Part shown: positions 1 through 13,000 of the stretch, one piece after another
Numbering within the stretch: position 1 is the first letter of the stretch
Layout of the letters: each line of letters opens with the position of its first letter
Source of the DNA: Antitrichia curtipendula
Taxonomy: Eukaryota > Streptophyta > Bryopsida > Hypnales > Leucodontaceae
Direction: 5' to 3'
NCBI GenBank assembly: GCA_951230915.1
Contig: OX579641.1
Span: 23,538,254 to 23,602,253 of the forward strand
Length of the DNA stretch: 64,000 bases
Position numbers and translations under genes: made by a program
Notes under the pieces: generated by a model
Seen by the model: only the letters and a program-made list of their open reading frames with translations
Databases searched by the model: none
What the model was told of the DNA's origin: nothing

Positions 1-117
1 GAAGGAGAGAGAAGGGCCCTTGAACACTTGTGGAGTCCTGAAGTGGATAGCCTTCGGGCTTGTCCAATCGTTCCGTCGACATGGATGAATTTGTTGACGA
101 AAAAAAGGGATGAATAA
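1..117 (+). CDS. Possible terminal exon of a gene running in from the left edge
   Basis: Frame 1 is open from the window edge to a TAA at 115-117 and gives 38 residues. They include the stretches EGERRALEHLWSPEVD and CPIVPSTWMNLLTKKRDE. The composition (mixed charged residues, Trp, Pro) and the higher GC than the following DNA look coding, and the DNA turns AT-rich right after the stop. I do not recognise the family. An open frame this short can arise by chance, so the call rests mainly on composition and position. Confidence 0.3.
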   Translation, partial: EGERRALEHLWSPEVDSLRACPIVPSTWMNLLTKKRDE

Positions 118-400
118 ATCGAGAGAGTGACTGACGGACTCGGTAGGTTCTGTTATGTGAACTTAATAGAAAACATTTCTTGTGAAAATTACACATATTC
201 AATGCAAATTTTTTTATTTTAATTTTTTTATAAAATTAGACCTGAAATTATAATAGTAGGTATAATTGAAGATCTAATTATATATATCTTACAAACTTCA
301 ATTAAAATTCATAATTAAATCATTATTCTCCTTTCCATTTTAAAATAAATATCTTCAAAAATTTGGTCCACTGATATCCATAGTCCAACTTCTATATTGA

Positions 401-692
401 TTTGTCCTAATAGTGTGTGTGATACTAATTTACCAAAGTCATACTATTTTTAATTAGGTGCAAGTTGAAATATGCTATATTGTACTAATTTATACAAAAA
501 TTAAATTTTCTCACACTATTTTGTACAATGATTTGTCCTCAAGGGGGAGAAATTAGTGTCACCTAGAAAACTAGTGTCACCAAAAAATTTAATATTTGTG
601 AAAATTAATGCAATATGGTAATATTTCAATATGCATTATTTCAAAATAGTGTGATTTTGGTAAATTAGCACCACGTGCACTATTAAGACAAA
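401..692. mobile_element. MITE-like element with ~48-bp terminal inverted repeats
   Basis: The left end (TTTGTCCTAATAGTG, then CTAATTTACCAAAGTCA) is matched in inverted orientation by the right end (TGATTTTGGTAAATTAG, then CACTATTAAGACAAA). The arms are about 48 bp with several mismatches and the element is about 292 bp. There is no coding capacity. The superfamily is not assigned because no clear target duplication is visible. Confidence 0.6.
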
Positions 693-1401
693 TGAGTGTA
701 GTCTTCAATGAAAAAGGATTTCGTCTCTGCGAATATGGATTCATCTTTAGTAGGTTGGTGTGAATAAGGCCTTTCAAGTCCAAAACTCCAAATAAGTGTA
801 ATTAGGGTTCAAGGATTTTATGATTAGGATTTAGGATTTAGATCTAGAACCAAACCTCTAGAACTCTGCTGTTCATTTTGCAAATTTCTTCTTCTGGATT
901 TCACTCATGACCAATCTCAAAATCGACTGCAAAACTTCACAACAACGCACGGAGTTCATTTATTGGGGACATAAAGTAAAAAGAAAGTTTTGAGAAGAAC
1001 TTCTTAGATTAATAAGAATTATAACTTCTTAGATTAATAACATAAGTTAGGTAGTAGTATATAAGGATGTCAAGACTAAAGAGATCCTTAGTCTTGGACA
1101 ACAGAATCTCTTACTTTCTAGTTTCTTGCTTTATATATTTTAGCTTGTTGCCTTTGATCTATTTCTTGCTCTTGCTCTTGTTTATAGTGTCCGTCACATC
1201 ATTCGATAAGAAGGAGCCCCAGACGTTTTGGATTGAAATTGGATTTTTGTGATCTTGTGGTTCTTGTCCCTCCTCATTTTTCACCACATTTTTTGTTTTG
1301 TCATATTTCGTGATCTTCTACAATTCTGCGACTTTTGTTTGATTTGAAGGTGGAACTGTTTAAGAACCTAATTCGGTAACAGTGGATTCAAAATCTCTTG
1401 C
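693..1401. other. Spacer, no gene recognised
   Basis: AT-rich DNA becoming more mixed after about 850. The only plus-strand frame of note (1067-1252) is a short hydrophobic, Leu/Phe-rich run without recognisable features. An ATTAATAA-type direct repeat (cttcttagattaataa) occurs twice around 1000-1040. Confidence 0.4.
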
Positions 1402-2297
1402 AATGCCAAAGACGAAAGTGATCAATCGCACCAACCAAGCAAATCCTCGCTGTGCACTTTGGGTATGACACGCTTGGAATTCGCGTCTTCCGCACATTGA
1501 AGAGATTGCAACCCAATGACTCCTTTTAAATGCGAGTAGATATAGATAGAACGTATCATCTCTTTTGGTCTGAAGCGAAAGAGGGAGACCCAAATGGCGG
1601 AGTGATTCTGAGTTCTCGTGAAGTACAGTATCATCTGAAGGAAGTGACCATCATTGAAAAGGTGAATTTATGGGGCAACCACTTCATATTCTTATACGGC
1701 AGTAAGTCGGAATTTCAGTAAGGCCGAATAAAGATGAACAGGCCTTGAGGCTTGAGGAAACACCAAACTGTGAAGTGGAAACAACCAAGCATAGATGGAC
1801 GCTTGCATGCCTCCTTGGTTTTCTTCAGAAAACCAGGTAACTCTGTTAGATTGAACTTCATTATACTAAATAATTGCATCACTTTCACCATTTCAGCATG
1901 TATGGTGTGTGATTTGGGGGCAATGCTTGGAGCTATCAAGGATTCACTTTAGATACAAGAAGTAGTCTCTCTTGAGATCAACAAACCCCATTTCCAATTT
2001 GAGATCAGTGGTTAGCCAAGTCATTCTTAAACCCAGCTTGCGTGAATACATGAGTTGAGCTGAGCTGTTGGTAACACGGGCAATCACTCAGGTTCCTAAT
2101 GGTTTTTGTGTCATGTACCCTATGTCTTCCTTATCTACCTACCTCATAAGACGGGAGTTTGCGTATGGAGTTCGTTTTCTTGTAGTAAGAGTGGCCACTC
2201 ATGGCTAACTTCTTTTTGTTACTGCTTTTGTTTTCCAGAGAAAGGTTCGTCTTCAAAGTCACGGACTGGAAATAGTGGCGATTCGTCTGTGGTATAA
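1402..2297 (+). pseudogene. Unassigned gene-like stretch, possibly a decayed or unrecognised spliced gene
   Basis: This stretch has higher GC than its surroundings and several exon-like pieces on the plus strand. There is an ATG frame at 1402 (MPKTKVINRTNQANPRC). An open piece at 1530-1721 contains SREVQYHLKEVTIIEKVNLW and GNHFIFLYGSK. A last piece lies behind a strong pyrimidine tract and CAG acceptor at about 2236, encodes a Ser-rich tail (EKGSSSKSRTGNSGDSSVV) and then stops. I could not join these into one frame and do not recognise a family. It may be a real gene with exons I cannot place, a pseudogene, or a non-coding transcript. Confidence 0.25.
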
Positions 2298-3447
2298 GGC
2301 AACGGCATAGTTAAATCGACTCTATGCATGTGGTGATACTAGGATTCTATACTGCTCAGCTTGTTTTGATTTCGGATATTGCAAGCTTTGCTTTAGGGTG
2401 CCAGGAACAAGGAATAGGTTACGCATATATAGACTAGGTGTGATTGTAAGCAATGTGTTGATGACAGGAGCTATTACTTGAGGAAACTGTTGTCGTGCCT
2501 CTGCTACCCTCCAGTCTGCAACATTCTTTTTTGTGGACGTGTTTTACTGCTTTAATCAATTGCCTTCACCGTTTTCCTTCTACTGAGACTACTGGATGTC
2601 AATATCCTTATGCTAGGGTTGACTATATGGCTTTGTGCTGAAAATTACATGGATCACGCATAATGCATTGGCTTTGTGCTGAAAATGAGAGACTTTTAAG
2701 TACAAGGGTGATTGCAAGAAAAGCTTGTCCTCGGAGAGGTGTTTTTTTGGCTCATAACTTTTGCATTGTTTGTCCCTATTCTATGAAATTCAAAATGAAG
2801 GTATAGGGTGGTAGTTGTAGATGTTGTATAATTTTGTTTTGTTTTCTAAAATTATTTTTTCTTATTTTTTATCAACACCCGATTGGATGTCTACCTCAGC
2901 CATTTTGAGGGGGTTTAGTACTATTTTTGATTCAAAAATGCAAGAAATTTAGTTAGTCTGAAATTTGAAATTGGGATACAAGGACTTCTACTAAAGTTAT
3001 ACGAGCCCACAAACAAATTTTCTAAAAGTAGTGAACTATCCACCCTCCACATGTGCTCAAAGTGCACTACATTTGTGCAAGTGCAAAGAACACAATCAAT
3101 TTTTTTCAAAGATGAAAATGGTTGAAAAAGAGCATCTTCAAGTTAGAAAAATGTTTTTAACTTCATTATACTTCTTTGAATTTTTTCACTACTTTTAAAA
3201 ATCAAATTCCAAAGTATTTGATTTTCTTGCATTTTCCATCGTTTTCTTTTTGTGCATAACTTCTAAAGATAAATTCTTCTAGGCCTAAATTTTCACATAC
3301 ATATTATTTTCTATGCTTTACAAAAAAATTATATTTATTGTCATTTTTAAGAAATCTATTGCAATAGTCACAATACTCTAGTACTCAACCCGTTTTGAGC
3401 CAAAAACGGCAAGTGTTTCATGCAAGGACTGCTTTACACAAATGTAT
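2298..3447. other. Spacer, no gene recognised
   Basis: AT-rich intergenic DNA. A 17-bp direct repeat (ggctttgtgctgaaaat) occurs at about 2629 and 2670. No open frame with recognisable content. Confidence 0.4.
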
Positions 3448-3680
3448 AGTAAGATAGACATTCAAGCCTATTACCACCCTAATTTGGAATCTAAATATCT
3501 TGGGGCCAACTCTAAGAGGGGCAAATATTTTTGAGATGTATATGCTTGTTTCATAGGTGAAACCCAAGTAGAATTATAATCTTCCAATTATAAATGTAAT
3601 TTCTATAAATTTCTAAAGTGGTTTGTCCTAAAATTACAAAATTGTCTATAGAGTGGAGTCATAAACATCCTATAAATAGA
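3448..3680. mobile_element. Family B fragment (B7), diverged and truncated
   Basis: The segment starting taagatagacattcaagcc, followed by tattaccaccct, aligns along its length with the left half of element B5 at 22873. Shared phrases include 'aacccaagt(a/g)gaattataat' and 'ctgaaattacaaa'-like text. The right terminus is missing. It is more diverged than the copies at 15-37 kb, so probably older. Confidence 0.5.
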
Positions 3681-6600
3681 CTATTTTTTTAGCCTCTTTG
3701 TCATTTTAGGATTAATATTATTAAATATAAAAAATAACTAATGGATGCTTGGATCCTATATGAATAAATTGTAAAATGTTAAAGTATTATTTTCAAGGTA
3801 CATATATCAAAAATAAACATTAGACTCTCTTAGACTCTCATGTTATGATTTTTTACATCATGTATCATCAATATTTAGGTTTAGTGTTATTTTTTGGTCC
3901 AAATGTTAGCATCACATTTTGGACAGTGATGACTATACATGCACATATTTTAGATCCATTCCAAAAAAGTAAATTGTTGTAAGAGGCTATATAATGATTC
4001 TTTAACATGTAGCACTGACTTATATTTAAAGTAAGATCTTGCTAAAAATTTCTTCACTCAAAATTGTTGTCAATGTAAAGCTTCTACTTGTTTGGTCCAT
4101 AGTTAATAAAAAATAAAATTGGCTTACTCTCATTGGCTAAGAACTTACAAATGTTAATATTTAATAATTGCAAATGCTATTTTTTTTTTAAATTTAGTTT
4201 TGTACAATTCAACTAATGTATTGTACAATAGTAAAAATATTTAGCAATAATTTTGGAATCATGTGAATTTGTATGGAACACTAAATAACATGATAGTTCA
4301 TAGTATTTTAGCTCACAATACTTTAATTTAATCTACACCATTTTCATTATATTGCAAATAGTATAATTTTCATCCAACATTCATTGACCTTCATCTATTT
4401 TCACACACTTGCATCAATCTTTCATCCAAATTTCACCAATTTGTTTACATTAATTAGATCACGTTTTCATAATTCATTCAATTAGTCTGAACTATAAAGG
4501 GGTCATGAGAGGGTTAGGAAGGGGTCTTCCAATTACTCAAATTTTTGCTTGAATTGAAATAGTTTAAGTATTGAAAGTGAAGTAATTTGCTCACAAAGAA
4601 TAAAAGAAAAAAAATACAATATTAAAACTAGAATTGAACTTAAGAGAAATAATTATCTAATATGTTGAACACAATATCATTATAAGTTCACATTGAACCA
4701 AAATGTTGTAAAATCTGAAGTAATCAATTTCCAATTGCACCATTTTATATCATGGCTTTATCCTAGCAAGGGCATAAAATTAATATCACCTACAAGATCA
4801 ATATTAATACATAAATTATTGTTTGAAGCAAAAATTAATAAAATACTAAAAATATTGTTTTAGCATCATGTAAAATATTTGCATTTTAACCTCTATTTTA
4901 ATATTTAATATAGTGCAAATTTGATAAATTCAGTGTATTAAGTGATAATCAATAGAATCTATATTGATTGCTTGAGATTGTATGTCTCTATATTGTCGCA
5001 TTTGTGTTTTAGTCGGTATTGAGTTCAAATTGTTTTATTGCATTGACTCCAAAGCAATTGGATTCATTCCTATGACCATCAATTGCAAAATGATCTATTA
5101 AAAAGTTGAATATATGCATTCTTTATTGTACAAGAAAATCCCAAAGTCATTCGTCAAACATGTCAAGTCCTACCAGATATCAAAGAAAAATATGTAAGCA
5201 TGCATATAATAAATAGTTCAAAATCTCAAATAAGTTTCATAATTACTTTTGTAGATAGTATTGACTTCAATTCAAATTGCCGCTATTCAAGTTGAATTTT
5301 GAAGCCTTTTTTTATCTATTTATAAATTTAAATATTTGTTTAAAAACTAAAAATATTCATTATTGTGTTTTTTTAAAGTGTAATTTTTACATAGAAATAC
5401 AACAATCATTATATTTTTTTTAATAATTTAGAATTTTAATCTAAAATAAAGATTAGAAAATAAAATTACAAATAAAATTTAAATGAAATTTTTTAATTAA
5501 GATTTTAAATATATTGTAATTTGGATTCTATTGAATAGATCTTGCAATTACTATAGTTCATTGAAAATTTGGATATTTTTTAAATGTTAAAAAGAATAGA
5601 AACAAAATTCGTGAGGATTCCAATATTTTAAATTAGGTATTTTTAATGCTACAATCAAGCTTGACCATGGTGCATCTAGTTCATGGATCTAGTTACCTTT
5701 AAAAGTTATTCTGATGTAGATCAAAACTTTATCCCACCTTTTCTTCACTTTTGGTATGAATGTACAAAATTGTATTATAGTTTTTCTTTACTTTTGATAT
5801 ATATGAATTTACAAAATTCTAAGTTTTTTTTTATCACCTTTGGTATGAATGTACAAAACAATCTCTATTTTTTTTCACCTTTAGAATGGATGTACCCATA
5901 AAGAAGATTTATATCATTATAAAGGGGCTCAGTGTTTATTTAATAATATATGAAGATTTCAAGCTTCTTCAGAAGAAAAGCATGCAAGAGGCAGTATGTT
6001 AGAGTTTGTAATGTGGTTGTTGCTCCTTTCTTCTAAACCTTTAGAAATCGTCACTAAGGAATTAGATTTTCTTATATTGAATTTGAGAACCCCTAAGTTG
6101 CCTAAATTTAACACCTTCTACATGCTCTTGTTCTTGTCTTTGTTTTTTTCTACCATCACCACTCTTTACACAACTTCACTTTTCCTTGAATGTTGTGATT
6201 GCTGGAGTTTTGATTTGTTCTTGTCTGTTAATATTGTTATCTGCTATTTCAAGATTGTAATTTTTCACTCCTTTGCTATGCCTTGTAGATAGCTTTGTTT
6301 ACAATTGTAGTGACACTATTTTTGTTAGGAAACTAGCAATATTCAAAAATAAAGGCTTATGAATTGAATAATTTATTATACCTTGAAAACTATACCTTCT
6401 TCTTTGGTTGCATGAAGTGTCTAGCTTTGATTCTTTTGTTAGTATAAGTATGAAAAAACAAATAAGTGAAATGTGAAGGAAACGCATATCTGACAAAGGA
6501 CAACAAGTATGAGGGGTGGGCTTTGTTTGAGGCACAAGAGTTGGGGTACATACAAGCTAGAATTTTTGTTGAATGTAGACTTTCATATTGATGTAGTATG

Positions 6601-8073
6601 TAGTGAATACTATAGTAGTAGAGTCTAGGGAGATAGAAAGGATATTCCTAAGAGAGTTGAGTTGTTCTTTGCAATAAAATGGGACTCAAAATCTATTTTG
6701 TTGTGGTTTTTAGCAATTAGTGGAAGTGGAAACATTGGTGCCATCAATGAATACAAGATGTCATATTTTTCTATAAGAAGTTTACATCAAGTTGTGCAAA
6801 TGACTATAGAACAATTGCATCATTTCACATGAATTTTTACTCTCAAGTAAGTGATCATTGTAACAATTGTTGCCCAATGAAATTAGCAACCAATGACTAC
6901 AAAATGACTAAGAGCAATTGCAAATTGCACGACTAAGTTCAAAATGTAACTAAAGTTCTTTGCATCAATGATTATACTGCCATAAACAACTCAATTTGAA
7001 CACATCTATAACTTACTCCAACAATCCTTACATATTAAACATGAAAAATTGAAGAGCAACTGCAATAATATGTATTTAAAAATTGTTATAAATAATTTTT
7101 TAATAAAAAAATAGATAAACCATATGTAAAAAAGACAACCAATGTCAACCATGTGTATTTCAAAGACAAGACCACAATTTGCTACATCATCAAAGCTTGA
7201 AGCACCTTTAGTAAAACTATAGTTTTAAACTTTTAAGAGAGTTTGTGTGAATTTGTAAATTGTATGCGTTGTACATTTTCTACTTTGCTATGCTTTCCCT
7301 TTGGATATTCTCTTGGTCTAAACTGAATATTCAAATTTTGGGTGTCTCTATGCATGATTAACCCTTAAATGTCCAAAGTCTTTTCCAGCATTGACAACTT
7401 GGAAAAAATTATTATAAAGTACTATTGGAAGACTATTTTGGAACTGATTTACAAAAAAAAGTTGTAGGTTTTGAATTTTAGATTCCATCCATACGGTTAG
7501 ATTTACCAATACTATTACCAATATTTTTTTATGAATTTTGAAAGGAAATTTTTAAAATTTCTTCAAAATTTGATTACAAGCAAAATATTATCATTTTTGG
7601 AGTAAAACTTGTTGGAATGGATTTGAATGGAGGTTCTCTTGACATGGTGATTTTTTGAAATTTCTGTGTTCTTTACATCTATGACCTCATTTTTGTAAAA
7701 TCCAATTTTGAACTAGAGTCAATGCAATTTTGGCTTGGTCAACCACTTCACATACTTCCACATTTGTAACACCAAGTCCAACAAATAGAAAGGACAAGAA
7801 CTTGATAAAGTACCTCCACAAATTAGGATGATTTTCATCCAAGGAGCAACGAGAAAGAAACAAGAATATGAATTTATTCTGTCATGGTCCAGAAGTTAGA
7901 CTTCGGAGCGATTAAGGGTAAACTGATTTTGTATGACAGAGGTTCATTAATGTCTCTTAGAATCTCCTCCTAATTGTCATTGCTGGTCTCACTTTTTACA
8001 GGGAGATGAAGGTTCTAAGCCAAATATGACTGGCTCTGGTGTATAGGTAAAAGAAATGCTTTATATATAGACA
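3681..8073. other. Long AT-rich spacer without recognisable genes
   Basis: About 4.4 kb of very AT-rich sequence. Open frames here (5683-5901, 5996-6292, 6299-6535) are Phe/Leu/Tyr-rich products of AT composition without recognisable motifs. The only structure I see is the degenerate tandem repeat annotated separately near 5745-5900. Confidence 0.45.
5745..5900. repeat. Degenerate tandem repeat, about four units
   Basis: Units resembling cacttttggtatgaatgtac followed by aaaa recur at about 5745, 5795, 5838 and 5876 (variants: acttttgatatatatgaatt, cacctttggtatgaatgtac, cacctttagaatggatgtac). Spacing is roughly 40-50 bp. No coding role is apparent. Confidence 0.45.
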
Positions 8074-8091
8074 TTAATCCCTAAAGGATCG

Positions 8092-8122
<31 letters not shown>

Positions 8123-9015
8123 TCCCCCTCAAAACTGTCATTTCTGTTGTAAAGTGTAAATCTTCAAGAAATTGTTTTTTTTGCATATCTAACCACATGA
8201 TCTTGCATTTAACTAGTATGAGATTGTGTGGAAGAAATTTTAGAAACTTGCACCTTGTAGATTGCAAGATATCTATGTTTAAAATGAAGAAAACTTTTTT
8301 TTCTTTAACTTTTGTAATTACATTTTGAAGACTTTAAATCTTTTTGCAAAATAAATTTTGAACTTCAAATTTTATATGCTGAAAATTGAATTAGAAGTCT
8401 ATCTTGTAGAAAAGATTCACAAGAAAATAATTTGATTTTCATTCTTAAGAAATTGTTAAGTAGAAGTAGATATGAAATAAAACAAAAAACTAAATCACTA
8501 ATCATGGCTTTAACATAAAGATGGAATTGAAACACACTAATTGCAATAATGAGATTATTTTAGCAGGAAAATTATACCATGTGGAACTTTCAATCCCTTT
8601 TGAGAAATTGTGAAAATTAAGTCAAAAAATGGATCCTATAAGTTATTTCTTGAAGAAGATTTTTTTATTTTCCAAAAATCAAGATTCTCCTTAAGTTTCT
8701 AATCAATTAGTCCAAATAAAATGATTAAAAGCTTTCCATGTAGAAAAAAAAAAAAAATTCTATGACAAACAATATTTTAAAATTTTAATTTTGAACTTTT
8801 GTGATTTTTTTGTGCTACCTATTGACCTCCATTTTGAGCTTTGGATGGCATAACTTTAGCTCCCAAGCACTAATTAAAACTAAAAAAATCCAAAAGTTAA
8901 TGAGTTTTTATATCTTCAAAAAAGTTTCAAAAAATGATTTTAAAAATTAAAGTCATAGGAATTTGCCCAAACCTTTAAGAGTCCCTCAAAAGAACTATTG
9001 GTCTCTAGGGGCTAA
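8074..9015. mobile_element. Family A copy A1 (TTAA-type, full length, old)
   Basis: Left end TTAATCCCTAAAGGATC and right end GGTCTCTAGGGGCTAA are decayed versions of the family A termini. The interior (ctcaaaactgtcatttctgt ... gattgcaagatatctatgtt ... gtagaagtagatatgaa) is collinear with A2 at 16295. Length is 942 bp, against 931 bp for A2. There is no transposase frame; the short frames in it are chance. Confidence 0.7.
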
Positions 9016-9716
9016 TTCTTTAGAATTTTTGGTAGAAAAAAATTTGATTTTTTAGGTGTAGTGTATAAATAGAAATATATCAATTCTAGTGTATTTTTGA
9101 AGAATTCGGGAATTTCGTCAAGAAAGAAGGCTAAATAAATATCAATTTTTAATAATTTAAGTTTAAAAATATTTAAAAAATAAAAAATAAAAATGAACTT
9201 CACACAATATCATGAAATTCGGATTCTAATAAATGGATCTTCTCATCATTTTGGTATAAATATTTACCAGAAGGAGGACTTATATTTCATAGGTGAAAAC
9301 AAGATAACAAGGGATAGTGTGTTTTCAAGGTGCTATACAAAGATTTCAATGTTTTTCAATCAATGTATTTTTAGAATTCTAGATTTCTAGAGTGGTCATA
9401 CTATGTACATTTAGAACTTCTAAACTAGCTTAGTTGTACATTTTGTATCCTCAACTTCTATGTAGCTTCTTGTTGACATAATCAATCTCTAAATTTCAAA
9501 ACTAACTACTCTCATACTTTCATAGATACTAGAAATCTTTAGATTTTAAATATTTCCTGAGTCAATTATGATGCTTACACATTTGTAGCTTTTGGTCTTC
9601 TTTTATCCAGCTCATAATACCCTTACAATTGATATAGAACATTTGCATCTTGAAAAATCTATGAAGCATTTTGAATTCAAACATCAGAATTTAAGATTCA
9701 CCAATGTCAAAAAATT
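9016..9716. other. Spacer, no gene recognised
   Basis: AT-rich DNA between element A1 and the 3' side of the minus-strand gene that ends at 10028. The frame at 9193-9390 has no recognisable content. Confidence 0.35.
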
Positions 9717-10027
9717 TCAAGGGGGTTGATAGAATTTACCAAGATAGATAAACCACACACGAGAGAATCGCGAGGCGAATTGTACGGTGTTCCCTACTTT
9801 CGAAGGGGGAACTGCAGTAGCTTCCTTCTGAGAGGAGGAAAATAACTTCCTTGAGAGATAAGGGAGAGCAGCTGAATCAAACACATGGGGCGGAAGTGAA
9901 ATAACCTCCCTGTGATGCACAGGAGGATGGGGAGACTTTGCTCATGGGAATTAAGGTTCTCCGAATTTTGAATGAGTAATGTATTTTTGTAATAGAAGAT
10001 GAGGTTACCATACAACCTGTGCAGCGG
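9717..10027 (-). other. Probable 3' UTR region of the acyltransferase-fold gene
   Basis: Composition changes from AT-rich to mixed at about 9720 and stays mixed up to the stop codon at 10028-10030. That is what a 3' untranslated region of the minus-strand gene would look like. No polyadenylation site can be fixed from the sequence. Confidence 0.35.
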
Positions 10028-13000
10028 TCATGGAAGGAATTCGACTAGATAGCCCATCATGGTATCGACGTACGCCTGCATCTGTGCGCGTGAATGTAGA
10101 GGAGCCGGGAAGACGTTAGCACAATGAAGTTCTCCATTGCGGATTGCATCAAATATTGCTAAAGATGGCCCAACACCGTGGATTGATGAGCAGCCAACAA
10201 AATCCTCCACCTCTAATTCTGTCACCCAGTCTCCAATATCGTCCGCCAAGGTGTCTCGGAAAGTTACAAGAAGAGAAGTGCGAAGAGAACTTGCAGGTGT
10301 AAGATTCGGATGTTGGATGGCTTGATACATGAGGTAATTGAGGTCGCCCATATCTGTGAAGTGCTTGCGGTTGTTCATAGCATTGTCGAGTGAGCCTGAG
10401 CATCTCCTTGCGAGCTCCCAAAATTCTACCTTTTCGTTGAGGTGATGTGTCAACATGATTGCTGAATGATAAAAGCCTGGAAAGAGAACAAAGACATGTG
10501 AGCTTACACATAGAAGTCAACAGAACTCTGTAGATATATACACCTTCAGTGACCTAGGCAAACATTTCAGGGAAAGTCCTCTAATACGTCCACTCATTCC
10601 ATAATGTTTTACATACAGTCCACCTACACATAGAGAAATGCCGATACGTTGACAAATATTTGAGTTACATTGCGGAGGAAACATACCAACAGTGCTATCA
10701 GAAATGGAAGGTTCCACGTATTTTCGGCAGTCGACGAGATTAATGATGGCATAGTGCTCTGCCCTGTTACCAAGATTTTTGACAGCAGCAGCTGCTTTTA
10801 AACCTGCAGCACACAGCGCTCCATACAGGCTTGCTTTGGCACTGGTACATGCCTACAACCAAGTTAAACAGTGAAAACGAAATCAGATGCATATAGCTGC
10901 ACGTTTTCGTGACTGGCGATTCAGATAGCAAAGAGCATGCAAGTCTTCTCTTCTCTTAGTGCATCTCCACCCCTCCATAGACCATAAAGAGGTGCTGATA
11001 AAATTTAAATTAGAATTCATATAAATTAGAATTCAAGAACATCATCCTTGAAAACGTATTGTATTTCGGTCGTACAATGTCCAAATCCGAATTTTCTTAT
11101 TTGTGTCTATTTCATGCGATATTATTTGCACTTCCAAGGATGTTAAAATCAAGTTCCATTTCTATATGAATAAAAAGTAAAATTTTAGCGGCACCTTTTT
11201 ATGCAATGCGGTGGAGATGCTCTTACAGGCTAAGGTCTAACTGGCTGCTCGAGATAGAATGATGCTCCTGAAAAGGATAAACTCTAAAATCATAACAACT
11301 TCTGAATGCAGCAAGAGCGTAGGATGGGACATTTGCATAATCAAGCCTCACAAACCACAAGAGAATCGTTCTACTCGAACATCAATAGAACTAACCTGCA
11401 AAAGTGCCTGTGTACGATCGAAGCTTAGTGACGAGCGGATTAATCCAGTACTTCGTGGAGAATCGGAATCCTGAAAGGGTAGCAGCGCATGGCGTCTTGA
11501 ACCCAGCGAGTATCCTAAAAGATCGACCCCATGTGCCCAAAATGGTTTGTTCGCTTTTCCTGGAGGTATTGTGGCTTCGACAGGTAGTAAATCGAAACCT
11601 CCATTCTTATCTTCCATCCCTGGAAAATATATTCACCAGAAGTGACAAACCAGATCAGTAGAATCCAAATACAGCATTCTAAACAAGCAGCTGCGCTACT
11701 GGAGGCTTTGTCCTAAAGTACTGGCACGCTTGTCCAGGAATGTCATACTCAAATTTTCTCACAATTGCTGTAGACGTAGCTTCTGTCGATGCAAAGCTTC
11801 CTTTCCTTCGGTCCAGAGCCAATAAACAGTCCTGTTTTATCCGAGCTTCTCAATGCATAAGTAACTGAACATTCAAGACATCAATTGACTTCTATTGTGC
11901 AGGAAATAAGCTTCCTCACTCTGAAGAACAAAAGAGCTCTCCTTGGGGAGGTTCTTGATCAGATCCAAATTATTAACCCTCGCTATTTCCAACTATGTCT
12001 ACTCTACTATTGAACGGCATGATGTGTTTCACACAAAAGTCTTTGGCATGAATCAAACTATTAGTCCAAACATTTGAAGTTATCAAGAAGAATTATTCTT
12101 TAAGGTGCAGACCAGAATTTCAAGGATACTTTCACTTCACATCGTTAAACTTGCCTCGAAAGCGAATTCCGTTAAAATGGCATATGAAATCCGCCACTTT
12201 CAGAACAATTGGTCTGAACATCTAGGATAGTTATAGATGTAAAACCGCCAAAGTTCTGAAATGCCGCCATTTTATTGAAATTCGCCATCTCGGAGCTTAA
12301 ATTCTAAAATGCCTGTGAGATAAATTTCTCCAATAAAATAAAATTTCAAATTAACATACAAAAAATATGTTATCTTTTCCTCGTGCAAATTAGTGTGAGA
12401 AGAAAGAGACATTCACTCGAGCGTTCACTTGCCTGCGTCCTCTTGCATCTGTAGGGAAATCTCTGCCTCTCTATTGTGGTTCAAATCTGGAGGAGAAAGT
12501 TTCCCTCTGCTGATCTTCGAAAGCGCTTTCAAGACATCAGTTGAGACAGTGGCAGCTGAGACGCGGTCACAAGCAGCTGTGTGTAATCTCAAGATCATAA
12601 GAGAACGATTCTCGGGCAGCAAGTATAGACGAACAACGAATAATGGCATTAGCTGTGCAGACTGCTCTTGTTGAGACCAGATGTTAATATTTAACTCGTC
12701 CTCCACATATTTTAACCATCCCCTGGCGTCACACTCTTCACCGGCGACTGGTGAAGAGTGCTGCTGATCTTCAATATCCACATCGCACTTCACTTTCTCA
12801 TAAGGTATAGATCCAGAGTCATCTTCAACAGCTGCATGATCTTCTGGCTCTTCCTGCTCCTCTACCACTTCAACCTTAACTATCGGCTTGTCGCAGACCT
12901 GAAAGGCAGGCCTTCCATGGATCCACAGGAGTTGTGATCGAAGGCGGGGATGCTGAAGCTGCACAACACCGACTTGTCGGTTTAGCAAAACTTTAGAAAG

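Noticed and set aside
7358..7380. TTAACCCTTAAATGTCC resembling a family A end
   Set aside because: The following sequence does not match the family A interior and no partner end was found.
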